In this document: positions 51,032 to 60,392 of the stretch, one piece after another | How the letters are laid out: every line of letters begins with the position of its first letter | Numbering within the stretch: position 1 is the first letter of the stretch | NCBI GenBank assembly: GCA_007674295.1 | Contig: CM017454.1 | Coordinates: 62,001 to 126,000 of the forward strand | Source of the DNA: Antonospora locustae | Taxonomy: Eukaryota > Microsporidia | DNA: 64,000 bases | Direction: 5' to 3' | Notes under the pieces: model-generated | The model's input: the letters and a program-made list of their open reading frames with translations, nothing else | Told to the model about the DNA's origin: nothing | Databases searched by the model: none | Translations under genes and position numbers: made by a program

Positions 51032-51589
51032 TCAAATCAAGCCGCAGTTGACTATTTCGACCTGGTGCTTTGGGACATCGCCAGAAGTTGTCTCTACTTT
51101 TGAGATTTCGTGTACAACATCCATGCATGATGCATCCACCTCGCCAAACACAACGTGCTTATTGTCAAGCCACGGCGTCTTCGCTACTGTTATGAAAAAC
51201 TGCGACCCGTTTGTGTTTCTCCCCGCATTTGCCATCGACAGAAGCCCCGCCCTGTCGTGCTTCTTTGTAAAGTTCTCGTCCTCAAACTTCCTGCCATACA
51301 CAGAAAAACCCCCTGTTCCGTTTCTGTGCGTGACGTCGCCTGCTTGAATCATGAAGTTGTCGATGATTCTGTGGAAGATGTTATTTTTGTACGAGTAGAT
51401 CTTTCCATCACGCTCGACGCCCTCTATGAACCTCACAAAGTTGTGGCACGTCCTGGGAACTACGTCTGCAAAGAGAGTTATGATCAGTCTCACCGTTTTT
51501 GGGGCAGACATTCCTCGAGGCGTGTAAGAGACATCCAAAAACACTTTTTTGTTTTTTAGCAGCTTGGCAGTTTTATCCACGCTTTCCAT
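51032..51589 (-). CDS. Cyclophilin-type peptidyl-prolyl isomerase, cytosolic
   Basis: 185 aa from the ATG preceded by GCCCTTCTCC; extension to 51601 would need TTG. No leader, so cytosolic or nuclear, as CypA. The N-terminus (KKVFLDVSYTPRGMSAPKTV) and C-terminus (KHQVEIVNCGLI) differ from the secretory paralogue, but the core from VVPRTCHNF to HEISKVET is identical in protein and DNA. All main catalytic residues are present. Confidence 0.93.
   Translation of the reverse strand: MESVDKTAKLLKNKKVFLDVSYTPRGMSAPKTVRLIITLFADVVPRTCHNFVRFIEGVERDGKIYSYKNNIFHRIIDNFMIQAGDVTHRNGTGGFSVYGRKFEDENFTKKHDRAGLLSMANAGRNTNGSQFFITVAKTPWLDNKHVVFGEVDASCMDVVHEISKVETTSGDVPKHQVEIVNCGLI
51088..51463. repeat. 376-bp tract identical to 44855-45230
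   Basis: Second copy of the identical cyclophilin core, same orientation, 6.2 kb away. Flanking coding sequence is only distantly similar, so the tract looks like a recent gene conversion rather than a recent whole-gene duplication. Confidence 0.93.
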
Positions 51590-51610
51590 GGAGAAGGGCA
51601 ATTTTTTTTT

Positions 51611-53476
51611 TTAATCCGCATGAGATTTACTAGCAGCGCTGTTTGCAAAAGAGCTAATTGCTTTCCATTCCAAGGGATTCGCAACTAACAACAGCAGAAC
51701 ATCGCTAACACGGGAAACCTCAACTCTCTTCTGCTCCATGGTGTCGCGGCACCGAACGGTCACCTGGTTGTCTTCCAAGGTTTTGAAATCAACCGTCACG
51801 TAATACGGAACACCAATTTCATCTGCAACAGCGTATTTCTTGCCTATCGACACACTGCGTTTGTTGATTCGTGCTCTGCATCCTTTCAGGCTCAAATACA
51901 CTGAGTTCACAACATTCTCCAGTCTCACATCTTTCATTAAGAAAGACACCTCACACTGCACAGGAGCAACAGCCGGTGCAAAACTCAACACATGCCTTTC
52001 CTGGTCTCTTGACCAGTATGCGTGCTCGCAAATTGCATGTAGAATTCTTCCAATGCCAAACGATGGCTCGATTACATGTGGAATAAACTCTTCTGTTGTA
52101 CTTTTTTCACACTTCTTTACAACTTCCACAGAGTATGTCTGTCCCTTGAAGAGAAACTCCATAACAACTCTGTTTTCGTGTGCATCTCCAGCACGGTTGG
52201 TGTCCTTCTGCTCTCGTACAACCTCACTTTTGTTGAATCTTCTGTTGACTTCGCTTTCAACATGCTGAATGAACTCAGAAAGTTCGCCTTTCAGCTTTCG
52301 CCCAAGCTCCTTTTTGTCTAGAACAGCAACCCATTTCACAACATCAACAGGCGTCTTCAGTGTCCTTTTCACTGACATGTTGCTCTTTGAGTGCAACTGG
52401 TGCATGCATAGGTCGTAGGACGACCTATCTGCAATGCCGACACATTCCACCCACCCATATGACGTCTGTATCTCCGCATCCCAGCAGTCGCATGCATAAT
52501 GTGCCATTTCGTCTTTTTTATGTTGTCTAAACCTTAGATATTTATCCTTCACGCCTATCTTTGCAAGAAACATGTATGTTTTTGCCATGAAGTATCCAAC
52601 TATCTCGTTTTTTATAATCTTTCTTCGAAGAGCTTCCTCTAGGGACATCTTTCTGCACACATTTTCTCCATCTCCGCTGCTGTGCAGGCTCTGCATGTCG
52701 TTGCATTCATCTTCAAAAACGAGATAAAGTTCAATATGTGAGACAGCACTGAACTTTGAATGTTTCTTGCACTGAGGGTCCACAAAGTACTCCACCTCTG
52801 CCTGGTCAAACTCTCTGACTCTGAGCAGTCCCGATCGTGGACTTATTTCGTTGCGAAATACTCTTCCTACCGATGCAGACCCAAATGGCAGCTTTTCGTA
52901 GTTCATGTCATAAAGCCTGTTGAAGTTCAAAAACTGTCCCTGTGCAGTTTCTGGACGAAGAAAGGACAGGCTCTGTGACTTTGGTCCTATATTCGTCCTG
53001 AACATCAGATTAAATTCTGTGGCGTTGACAAGATCATTATTCCGGTCGCTCTTGATGCTAAACCGTGATATAAACTCTTCGGCATCCTTCATTGTCAGCC
53101 CCTCAAGTCTAGTAAGCGCCTCTCTTATTTCTGGCGTCTGCTTTCTCTCCTCCAGCCGCTTCTTGATGACGTGGTCTGCTCTGTAGAACTCGCTTGTCTC
53201 CTTATCAAACACAAGCAGATCAGAGAACTTATCCACATGCCCGCTCGCCTTCAGCACCTCGTATGGAAGGAGAATAGAGGTGTCCAGTTCAAATAAAGCT
53301 TCCTCCTCTATGAAGTCTCTTCTCCACTCGCCCACTATTGCGTTCTTGAGTGCACAGCCAAGAGGCCCATAATCATAAAGGCCAGACACACCACCGTATA
53401 TAAGAGAGGACTGAACAATGAAAAACCTCTTTTTCAGAAGGTTTTCCACCTTTTTGCCATCAATAGTGTAGTGCAT
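51611..53476 (-). CDS. GRS1: Glycyl-tRNA synthetase
   Basis: 621 aa from the ATG preceded by GACCCC; the frame upstream to 53569 is probably not translated. A eukaryote/archaeal-type alpha2 class II synthetase. Markers: GGVSGLYDYGPLGCALKNAI, YEVLKASGHVDKFSDLLVFD, motif 2 with GRVFRNEISPRSGLLRVREF then DQAEVEYFVDP, WVECVGIADRSSYDL, motif 3 in VIEPSFGIGRILHAI, and a C-terminal anticodon-binding domain (CEVSFLMKDVRLENVVNSVY). No N-terminal WHEP domain and no evident mitochondrial leader, consistent with a mitosome-bearing cell. Its stop lies 21 bp upstream of the cyclophilin start on the same strand. Confidence 0.95.
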   Translation of the reverse strand: MHYTIDGKKVENLLKKRFFIVQSSLIYGGVSGLYDYGPLGCALKNAIVGEWRRDFIEEEALFELDTSILLPYEVLKASGHVDKFSDLLVFDKETSEFYRADHVIKKRLEERKQTPEIREALTRLEGLTMKDAEEFISRFSIKSDRNNDLVNATEFNLMFRTNIGPKSQSLSFLRPETAQGQFLNFNRLYDMNYEKLPFGSASVGRVFRNEISPRSGLLRVREFDQAEVEYFVDPQCKKHSKFSAVSHIELYLVFEDECNDMQSLHSSGDGENVCRKMSLEEALRRKIIKNEIVGYFMAKTYMFLAKIGVKDKYLRFRQHKKDEMAHYACDCWDAEIQTSYGWVECVGIADRSSYDLCMHQLHSKSNMSVKRTLKTPVDVVKWVAVLDKKELGRKLKGELSEFIQHVESEVNRRFNKSEVVREQKDTNRAGDAHENRVVMEFLFKGQTYSVEVVKKCEKSTTEEFIPHVIEPSFGIGRILHAICEHAYWSRDQERHVLSFAPAVAPVQCEVSFLMKDVRLENVVNSVYLSLKGCRARINKRSVSIGKKYAVADEIGVPYYVTVDFKTLEDNQVTVRCRDTMEQKRVEVSRVSDVLLLLVANPLEWKAISSFANSAASKSHAD

Positions 53477-53611
53477 GGGGTCATTTACTGCTAAGACTGA
53501 TGCAGCCAGAGATACATGAAATGGCTGTTGAAACACAAAACCTTTTACTGTGATCGGTATCTCCAGCACTGATTTTAAACTTCGGTTGTGCCTGCGCGAT
53601 GCACTTCTGCA

Positions 53612-54487
53612 TCAGACCTCTGTGCTCATTCTTCTAAGGCTTTTCTCAAACGCAGAAACTGCCTTCATGCTTAGAGTGCCACTCAACTTTTTTCTTTCCT
53701 CGTCTACGTATCTTGCGTGGCTCTCTACTCTCTCAATGAATCCCCTTATCTCCTCATTTCTTTTGAGTGCCCGAAGTCTTTCCAAAATGAAGAAAACTAG
53801 CTCTGGAAACGCGATGCTGTTAGACCAAGTATCAAGGTGCTTGAAAAGAAGCTTCAGGCACTTTTCAAGAACAAAGACAAAAAATTCCTCGCTGATGTTG
53901 TTGCTTGACACCTTTAAGCTGTCCATGCTAGGTCTCTTTTCCGAGCTTGTGTTGACAGCAATCTGCGCGTTTTCAATCGTTTCCAGAATCTGCGCACCAA
54001 TTGGAAGAAATCTTTTTCCGTTGAAGCCTTGAAGACATCTTAGTAGCCTTATTTTGTATACAGAGTACTTGCAGCTTGACTTAATATCCAACAATTTATA
54101 TGCAGCCTTTGCAAGCTCGTAGTTGTAGCCAAATGCAGAGAGCGTCTCGCACATAAACAGCGAAAGGCCCAGATCAAAGCTTTTATCAGTAATGATTAGT
54201 GTAAGACACTTTATCTCCGCTTCCACCTCTGCTTTAGTGGCAGTCTCTATAAACTCGGCGATTCCTTCCTCTCTCTCTTCACTACTGTATATCTCCATTA
54301 GTCTGCTGCTTGTCTTTTGTACAAAGTGTAACTCTTTTTTTTTCGGAGATCTGCTGCCACTTGCCAGGCGTGTTGCGTGTTTGGTAACTGCACACTCCCC
54401 CTTACGAGTAGATATATGCGCGTCTGTACATGCGTTCCCACCACCATTGTTTCTGCACTTAGTCTTTTTCTTTTTAGAAGCCTGCAT
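53612..54487 (-). CDS. NOC2: Noc2, ribosome-biogenesis factor (shortened)
   Basis: 291 aa, under half of yeast Noc2 (710 aa). After a basic Lys-rich N-terminus (KKKKTKCRNNG) comes the Noc2 fold: YKIRLLRCLQGFNGKRFLPI then GAQILETIE, and EKCLKLLFKHLDTWSNSIAF then PELVFFILERLRAL, followed by RGFIERVESHARYVDEERKK. These match 'plr..vl.sL..ls..tgtfIPl.p.llevl' and 'l.eh...ws.sIaFPEl..p....Lkkf'. Noc2 pairs with Noc1 and Noc3 to move pre-60S particles from nucleolus to nucleoplasm. The N-terminal half of the family protein is missing. There is no good C-run before the ATG. Confidence 0.82.
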   Translation of the reverse strand: MQASKKKKTKCRNNGGGNACTDAHISTRKGECAVTKHATRLASGSRSPKKKELHFVQKTSSRLMEIYSSEEREEGIAEFIETATKAEVEAEIKCLTLIITDKSFDLGLSLFMCETLSAFGYNYELAKAAYKLLDIKSSCKYSVYKIRLLRCLQGFNGKRFLPIGAQILETIENAQIAVNTSSEKRPSMDSLKVSSNNISEEFFVFVLEKCLKLLFKHLDTWSNSIAFPELVFFILERLRALKRNEEIRGFIERVESHARYVDEERKKLSGTLSMKAVSAFEKSLRRMSTEV

Positions 54488-54682
54488 TCAACGATGGATA
54501 CTGCAAATTTGGTATGAAGTAAGTGACAAGGAGTCCCAAACCCCTGCAGACACGGCCATGTGAGCAATGCAGCGAAAACCAACAGGACCCATCAGCAGGC
54601 CGCCTTTGTCACTTTCATATTTGTAACATAAGCAGCAGGATACAATGGTTCTTGCATATTTACAAGTATCTACATGCTGTTT

Positions 54683-55174
54683 CTAAGCACGCAGCTTCTT
54701 TCTTTTCTCCAGACATCTGTCACAGCACCACCCAGTCAACGATATGGCCTCCAGACCCATGCACTTGCGATGAAACAGCTCTATATCGCAGTCTGAGCCT
54801 AGACATGCTATTATATCGCTGCTGCTATCGTATTCAGTGTTACACTCGCAGATGCGCCTGACACTTCTGTTTCCTACAAGCATTTCTGAGATGTTTTTTG
54901 CCTTGCTTTTAACCACACTTATGCACACGCCCTCTCTGAGCACATCGAGCTCTTCTTTCAGCGCCTCTGTTTGGCTTCTTGCACTCTTTAGCGTTCTCGT
55001 CAAAATTCTGTCGCTTTCTCTGAGCACATCCAGCAACTTAAAAAGATCCCTGAATTGGATGTCTTTGGTTATCAGATCATCAATCACGGGCGAATACTCG
55101 TAAAGCTCTGTGATTGACTGCTGCATTCCCAAAGGTATTTCATTCAGCGTGTACGGTGTGTTCTTAAATATCAT
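54683..55174 (-). CDS. ING-family PHD-finger protein (Yng2/Pho23-like)
   Basis: 163 aa from the ATG preceded by GACCCATA; the frame to 55348 is longer but not needed. The N-terminal half is an ING-type coiled coil (LNEIPLGMQQSITELYEYSP). The C-terminal PHD finger has all eight ligands in C4HC3 order: C109, C111, C124, C129, H135, C138, C151, C154. W149 before C150/C151 is also conserved. ING proteins read H3K4me3 for NuA4 acetyltransferase (Yng2) or Rpd3L deacetylase (Pho23); which complex applies here is not decided. Confidence 0.82.
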   Translation of the reverse strand: MIFKNTPYTLNEIPLGMQQSITELYEYSPVIDDLITKDIQFRDLFKLLDVLRESDRILTRTLKSARSQTEALKEELDVLREGVCISVVKSKAKNISEMLVGNRSVRRICECNTEYDSSSDIIACLGSDCDIELFHRKCMGLEAISLTGWCCDRCLEKRKKLRA

Positions 55175-55394
55175 TATGGGTCTATGAATTATCACCTTTC
55201 TTGGAGCGCATCTGGTGCTGGCTGCATTTAGGTTCTTTTCCAAAAAAGCACATGTCGCCTGGCAGGATCTCGTGTGCACAGCTTCTAATAGCTGCTGCAT
55301 CGCAGCAATCGCCACTGTCTGGAAAATGGCGTGGATATGCAGAATCAAAGCCCTTGCAGCATAGTTTTCGCAAACAATGATACCCCGTTAGGAG

Positions 55395-56027
55395 ATGACG
55401 GTGGCCCTGGACATAGATGACTTTCCTGTTGTAGAAGAAGAGGCATTTGATGAGGAGCTGCTAGAGAAGCTGTATGCAGATAACAACGTCACGGAGGAGC
55501 TGCGTGTGAGAATGAGGCTATGGACACCGAGTATTCCCTCTGTAAGCATGTCGTACCTATCAGAACAAATGGTTGCAAATGCATTCAGGCGAAAAATGGA
55601 ATGTATTGAAAGTGGAAAGCCATATTCTGCAGACATACGCGAGGACGGTGTATACGTTGCATACAGTGAGATCGACAACTTTGGTCTTTTTTTCACAGAA
55701 TGCACAAGGGACCAGACGTTTGAGTGCAACGAGCTGAGACAGATGGTCTTTTTTCTCGTAGACTACAGAAAAAAGATGAAGGAAGTGGAAATCAGGCTGA
55801 TTGAAAGGTACAGCTTGCTCTGTGGCGACGTCTCAGGTGCTAGCGGGCGTATGAGAGCGTTGATCAAGGAGAGTGTTGACGGTATAAGAAACATTAACAA
55901 CAAGCTTCTGAAGCTCCAGGCTTGCATTGCTGATGTGTGCTCAAAGGCAGAGGACACATGGAGCTTTCTGCGAAGAGCATATCGAATATGCAGAAGAAAA
56001 GAGCTACCCGGCGAGGCCTCGCTTTAG
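55395..56027 (+). CDS. Hypothetical coiled-coil protein
   Basis: 210 aa, ATG about ten bases after TACCCCG. An acidic N-terminus (DIDDFPVVEEEAFDEELLEK), a small globular stretch (VYVAYSEIDNFGLFFTECTR) and a helical C-terminal half with heptad-like hydrophobics (MRALIKESVDGIRNINNKLL then KLQACIADV). No signal peptide. The family is not recognised; a small subunit of a nuclear complex is possible but unsupported. Divergent from the ING gene across 220 bp. Confidence 0.7.
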   Translation: MTVALDIDDFPVVEEEAFDEELLEKLYADNNVTEELRVRMRLWTPSIPSVSMSYLSEQMVANAFRRKMECIESGKPYSADIREDGVYVAYSEIDNFGLFFTECTRDQTFECNELRQMVFFLVDYRKKMKEVEIRLIERYSLLCGDVSGASGRMRALIKESVDGIRNINNKLLKLQACIADVCSKAEDTWSFLRRAYRICRRKELPGEASL

Positions 56028-56142
56028 AATCTTGTGCATTTTCACTCTGTCAGCATCTTCAAACAGAACTACGCATATACAAACTTTTGTAAATGCATTT
56101 ATTTCCATATGGCATACATTTCTGATCTATTAACAATAAAAT

Positions 56143-57105
56143 TCAAATGTTATTAACAGAAATCATATTTCTTAGTTCATCTCGAGTAACAAAGAGAAAC
56201 AGAAACTCTTTATAGTCCTTTGGAGATATGCAGAGTAGCTCACAAAGGTATTCATATTGGTGATGATCTAGTTCATTGTAGTTAAAAGTGTAACATGACT
56301 GTTTATAACCATTGTAGTTTTTCATCAGCTTTTTTAGCTTGTTCCACGTGCATTTTGGATAGAATTTGATGAAATTCAAGTACACTTCTCCAGGTTTGCA
56401 TATACTACCTACGCGAAGCAAGTTGTCAAATATTTGAAAACCTATGTCAGGGCCCATTTTACTTAAAACAACTGCATAATCCTTCTTGTGTGATATTCGA
56501 AAAACCCATCTTTTTGCAGAAACGCAAATGTATGTTAGAAGTACGTTGTTTTTTTCTATCTTAGTATTCAAAGATGAATTTGTGATAGCCCTATAGTAGT
56601 TAAAGTCAAAAAGTTGTGTTAATAAGAGATTGAATACCTTCTTATCTATTTTGCATGAAAATATTATTGCGTTATATTCATCATACAACTTATGAGCAAG
56701 CCTAAGAAATTTTTTCTCTCTTTCGCTATCCAGCTTAAGTACAAATACATCATTAAGACTATTCCATTCACTAGAAATTTGTTTGTCATTAAAATGCTCC
56801 TCATAGAAATTGTCTGTAATGTAATTATCAGAAGTTGTATGTATTTTTTTGATTTGTATGTTTATGACAATATATGCACAAATAGTTACAATCACAAGTG
56901 CTATTTTCACATATGTTCTCTTTTCCAGTAAAGAAATCCCTGACAGTATCACAAATACCCAGTAACTTGGAGAATAGAAATACTGTACACAGATAGCGGA
57001 GATTACCGCAATGCAAATAATATTTCTTCGAACAAAGGCTACTGCGCTGTACATGCCACTTCGTACAAGCGGTAGATATGCATGTAATGTGATGGCATTC
57101 CTCAT
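56143..57105 (-). CDS. AT-rich orphan membrane protein
   Basis: 320 aa from the first ATG; the longer frame would start at TTG. Two hydrophobic segments near the N-terminus (IICIAVISAICVQYFY and VKIALVIVTICAYIVI) precede a soluble domain rich in Lys, Asn, Tyr and Ile. Base composition is visibly AT-richer than its neighbours and closer to that of the AT-rich block, and the ATG has only TTTCC before it. No family is recognised. It may be a fast-evolving, lineage-specific surface or membrane protein. Confidence 0.65.
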   Translation of the reverse strand: MRNAITLHAYLPLVRSGMYSAVAFVRRNIICIAVISAICVQYFYSPSYWVFVILSGISLLEKRTYVKIALVIVTICAYIVINIQIKKIHTTSDNYITDNFYEEHFNDKQISSEWNSLNDVFVLKLDSEREKKFLRLAHKLYDEYNAIIFSCKIDKKVFNLLLTQLFDFNYYRAITNSSLNTKIEKNNVLLTYICVSAKRWVFRISHKKDYAVVLSKMGPDIGFQIFDNLLRVGSICKPGEVYLNFIKFYPKCTWNKLKKLMKNYNGYKQSCYTFNYNELDHHQYEYLCELLCISPKDYKEFLFLFVTRDELRNMISVNNI

Positions 57106-57241
57106 ATGGAAATTCTGATATCTTCCTTTTTTGCCACAGTTCAAAGGAGTGTGCAAGAGCGAATATACGAGCAGAGCTCTGCTGCATATTTGCAGCTCGT
57201 AGGTGCCCGAAGATGCTAAAAGAGAAACAGTGTTTATTAAC

Positions 57242-59299
57242 TTAAATAAAGTCCCAGGATTTCAGCAATTTTGCATGTGCAACGCTTTTGGGGTCTTTGA
57301 ATCCGTATGTAAGTGGCGAAAACAAAACAAAGCTGCAAACTGCACCAGCAACACAGACGAAGATCATCTTCCTAAGGTGCCTCATGATGTAGCTCACAGA
57401 TAGAATTGCGAACATCATGGCTGGAAAATAGTGGTGGAAGTACAGCACTCTTCCTATGAAGAAAAAAGGTACATAGTGGCAGATCCATCCAACAAAAAAA
57501 ATAAAAACCTCGATAGCTTCCTTTTGAATATTTTTCATATCTTTCTTTTCTCTTTTTGCGCATATAGTTTTTGCAAGCAGAACAAGCGGGCCGGCAAGCA
57601 CAGATATGCTCGACAAATACCACGTGAATGGATTTCCAAACATGTAGAACTTGTGTTTTTCGTCATTGTCCCATGAGACCATACGCAGTCCCCGTCTGAG
57701 AATGAACCATTCGTAGGGCCGCGATGTTATTCTCAATGGTTCAAGGTCCTCATCTTGCTTAAAGGAACTGTTTACCTGGAGCATGGCCCTGTTTAACTCA
57801 AAGAAGTGGTGGAAAAACATGTTTCGGTGGTTTAGGACCTCTCTGTACTCGGTGTTTCGAGGAGACAGAAGTTCATTTCGCTCAATGTTCCAGATGGTTT
57901 TGTCGTCTTTTGTCTCTGTGCAGGTGACCTCACCCTGTCCAAAGCCCCACACAGGATAATGCTTTGCAGAGGACGATAGGTAACACTGTTTTTGTGTGTT
58001 GAGCATTCGAAAGCGCGTTGTCATGCTTTTGAGGCGGGGCTCGCGGCCTAGAAGATCTGATTCAACCTCGACCTTCCACAGGTTATGCTGTGTAAGCTCC
58101 TTTGTGCAGCCGACCAGAATTCCATCTGACATAAATGCAGATCTATCGACTACACCTAGGTATCTTTTTGTTGTAGAGTGGATAAGCACAACCATGTCTC
58201 CGTCCTGTAGAAAATCAACACTCTCGTCACCACTTGTTACCTTTTGAAACGCCCAGTCGTTGTTTTCGTCCTTGTAATTGTACGTTGTCACCTGGTTTTC
58301 GGTTGAGTCGGGGTATGTGCTGTCATGTGAGTGCAGGTTGCCTCCAGCCATCTTTGATGCTTTGATTGTTATTGGAAATCCGTACTCTATGTACTTTCCC
58401 AGCTTGGCTATTCTGTTGTTTCGGAGCCTAAGCTGAAACAGCGAGCTCATATGGGCCTCGTCGCTTGAGCTGTTGACAAGGATGGCAAAATGAACAACAA
58501 ACCAAAACACATAGACAGCGATGGGAACCACTAGAAGAAACAGGGCTCTTTCTGCGAACTTCCTTGCAAAAGACAGAAGCGAGTCGTATTTGAGCGACAT
58601 GTACAGCTCCCATGTAATGTATATTCCAACAAAAAGCATCGTAAAGCAGCCAATCCACTTGACACTCAAAACAAGGCCGATTGATATTCCAAGGAGAAAC
58701 ATGTTGGTTCTCTCGCCTCTTCTTCCTCTCTTAGCGAACCGTGCAAACGAGTACAGAACACATGATGTAAACAGAAGTAGGTGGGAGTCCAACAAAATAA
58801 GTCTTGATATCGATGTTATTCCGTTTTCAAAGATGTAGAGAAGAGAGAAGAGCCCGCACCACTTTATGGAATACTCAAGCTCTCGCATTGTGCCATATGT
58901 AAACAGGGGAATGAGCGCGGACACTGCTGCATGGAATCTTCTCATCGTGCAGTAGTCCAGGGTATCCGGATATGGCTCGCCCGATTTGAACTTGAACTGT
59001 GTATCCTGGTTTGATATGAGCCCGCCCAATGCAGTCATGAGCTTGCCCAAAGGCGGGTGTACGTCGAAGTAGAACTCTCTCTTCATGTATTTTCTTGCAA
59101 ACTTTCCAAAGTGTGCCTCGTCCCAAATAACGTAATTTCCGCTCTCTATTCTATATGTCTTTATTAGAAAACTCAAAAGGAAAATGGCAACCAGAATAAG
59201 GCTCTCATGTCCCCTTCTGCAGCATCTGCATTGCTTGCACAGACCTGCTTTCATGTTTCGTAAACAAAAGTGTGTTTTAATCAATCTGTTCTGAAACAT
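57242..59299 (-). CDS. PMT2: Protein O-mannosyltransferase, PMT2-like
   Basis: 685 aa from the first ATG; another ATG lies 15 codons on. The N-terminal GT39 part has the catalytic Asp-Glu (D60-E61) in VIWDEAHFGKFARKYMKREF then YFDVHPPLGK. A run of membrane helices follows, then a luminal MIR region (about 310-490) with three repeats: GGNLHSHDSTYP, GDMVVLIHSTTKRYLG and RFRMLNTQKQCYLSSS. Further C-terminal helices end in PLTYG, close to the C-terminus. It transfers mannose from dolichyl-phosphate mannose to Ser/Thr of secreted proteins in the ER; in Microsporidia, polar tube and spore wall proteins are likely targets. Confidence 0.93.
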   Translation of the reverse strand: MFQNRLIKTHFCLRNMKAGLCKQCRCCRRGHESLILVAIFLLSFLIKTYRIESGNYVIWDEAHFGKFARKYMKREFYFDVHPPLGKLMTALGGLISNQDTQFKFKSGEPYPDTLDYCTMRRFHAAVSALIPLFTYGTMRELEYSIKWCGLFSLLYIFENGITSISRLILLDSHLLLFTSCVLYSFARFAKRGRRGERTNMFLLGISIGLVLSVKWIGCFTMLFVGIYITWELYMSLKYDSLLSFARKFAERALFLLVVPIAVYVFWFVVHFAILVNSSSDEAHMSSLFQLRLRNNRIAKLGKYIEYGFPITIKASKMAGGNLHSHDSTYPDSTENQVTTYNYKDENNDWAFQKVTSGDESVDFLQDGDMVVLIHSTTKRYLGVVDRSAFMSDGILVGCTKELTQHNLWKVEVESDLLGREPRLKSMTTRFRMLNTQKQCYLSSSAKHYPVWGFGQGEVTCTETKDDKTIWNIERNELLSPRNTEYREVLNHRNMFFHHFFELNRAMLQVNSSFKQDEDLEPLRITSRPYEWFILRRGLRMVSWDNDEKHKFYMFGNPFTWYLSSISVLAGPLVLLAKTICAKREKKDMKNIQKEAIEVFIFFVGWICHYVPFFFIGRVLYFHHYFPAMMFAILSVSYIMRHLRKMIFVCVAGAVCSFVLFSPLTYGFKDPKSVAHAKLLKSWDFI

Positions 59300-59334
59300 A
59301 GCCAAAAGTGTGTTGCACTAGCATTTTCTGCTTA

Positions 59335-59667
59335 CTAAACACCCTTATTGAACGGATCCTCGCTCATCCTGAACTGAACCTCCTCTCCTGGATTAAACGG
59401 TGGATATCCTGAATAAGGACAGTCATCGCATCGAAACGCGTCGCCAAGATAGCAGCTGCCGCACGCAGACCTAGCGCTCCTTCTTTCTGCATCCTGGGCG
59501 CCACATGTGCAGTTTGCACACGGTCTTTTTTTTGCACTTTCTGTCCTCACCACAACTTTCTTTTGTCGATCTGCATCTGTAAGAAAGTCCTCGTCTATCT
59601 CCACAACTCTTGGATTGCTGTGCATGGCTCTTTTCAGAAGATCTTTGAGCTCTTGTGGGCCAGCCAT
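59335..59667 (-). CDS. DRE2: Minimal Dre2/anamorsin (CIAPIN1 domain only)
   Basis: 110 aa against about 310-350 for the family, with CCCCC before the ATG. Only the C-terminal Fe-S domain is present: DEDFLTDAD, then [11 protein letters not shown] (C50, C53, C55), then C69-x2-C72-x7-C80-x2-C83 in [20 protein letters not shown], and [10 protein letters not shown]. The SAM-methyltransferase-like N-terminal domain is absent. The first Cys of the usual C-x(8-12)-C-x2-C-x-C [2Fe-2S] motif is also missing, since no Cys precedes C50. The [4Fe-4S] twin-CxxC site is intact. Dre2 receives electrons from Tah18 for cytosolic Fe-S assembly. Confidence 0.9.
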   Translation of the reverse strand: MAGPQELKDLLKRAMHSNPRVVEIDEDFLTDADRQKKVVVRTESAKKRPCANCTCGAQDAERRSARSACGSCYLGDAFRCDDCPYSGYPPFNPGEEVQFRMSEDPFNKGV

Positions 59668-59690
59668 TGGGGGTGTCGTGTGCCAGAAGA

Positions 59691-60392
59691 CTAGATATCA
59701 AATTCCTTTATTATAAAGTCAGCCTTAAGGCTTCCCTCATCCACGTCATTCGCAACGCAGTCCTTAAAGGAGTATCTTCTTAGTGCACAGAGCTTTAGGA
59801 GTCTGTGCGGGTTCTCTTTTGTTACCATCTCTGCCCTGCGAGGGTTGAGGCCAGCAAACCTCAAGAACTTGTGTATGTCCTGGGGTCTCTTGATCTCAGT
59901 GCTGCATCTTGCGCCGCTGCTAAAAACGACGTTTCTCCCTTTTGTGATGTGAAGAAGATTGAAGACGTTTTTCATCCAGCACACACGCTCTCTGTTTTCG
60001 TACAGGGCGTTTCGCATCTCCACCTCAAAAAACACGTCTCTCTCGATTGCCTTTCTCACCAGCCCATTTTTCAGAGGAAACTCAATCCTTGCAAGGTCAA
60101 ACGTAATAATGTCCGTGCACCACTTTTCGCATGCATATCTGAACGTGTTTTCGTCTGAAATTTTAATCGATAGCACATCATATCCTCTAAGCTTGCCTAG
60201 CTGCATGCGTGCAATGTCTTCTGGAAGTATCTCAACCACAACCTTTTTGTAAAACCTTTTGCTCGAATGAACGGTCTCAAACGCAGGCACAGAGGCACAG
60301 CTAGACCTTATTTGCTTGGTGACGCAAAAGCCTGTATAGTCCGTGTCCTCAAGAGAGGAAAAGAACTCTGCTATTCCAACGTCAAAGTACAT
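59691..60392 (-). CDS. RPP1: RNase P/MRP protein subunit Rpp1 (p30)
   Basis: 233 aa, ATG preceded by AACCCATCCT. The p30 TIM-barrel pattern is clear in the second half: [40 protein letters not shown] then [40 protein letters not shown]. This matches 'D.l.v...ne..f..ac....vDiisld....ipf.lk...v..A..rgv.fEi.Y' and 'N...l.r.tkG.niiiSSga'. The protein supports the catalytic RNA in tRNA 5' processing and, through MRP, pre-rRNA cleavage. Its presence means RNase P/MRP RNA genes should exist in this genome. Confidence 0.88.
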   Translation of the reverse strand: MYFDVGIAEFFSSLEDTDYTGFCVTKQIRSSCASVPAFETVHSSKRFYKKVVVEILPEDIARMQLGKLRGYDVLSIKISDENTFRYACEKWCTDIITFDLARIEFPLKNGLVRKAIERDVFFEVEMRNALYENRERVCWMKNVFNLLHITKGRNVVFSSGARCSTEIKRPQDIHKFLRFAGLNPRRAEMVTKENPHRLLKLCALRRYSFKDCVANDVDEGSLKADFIIKEFDI

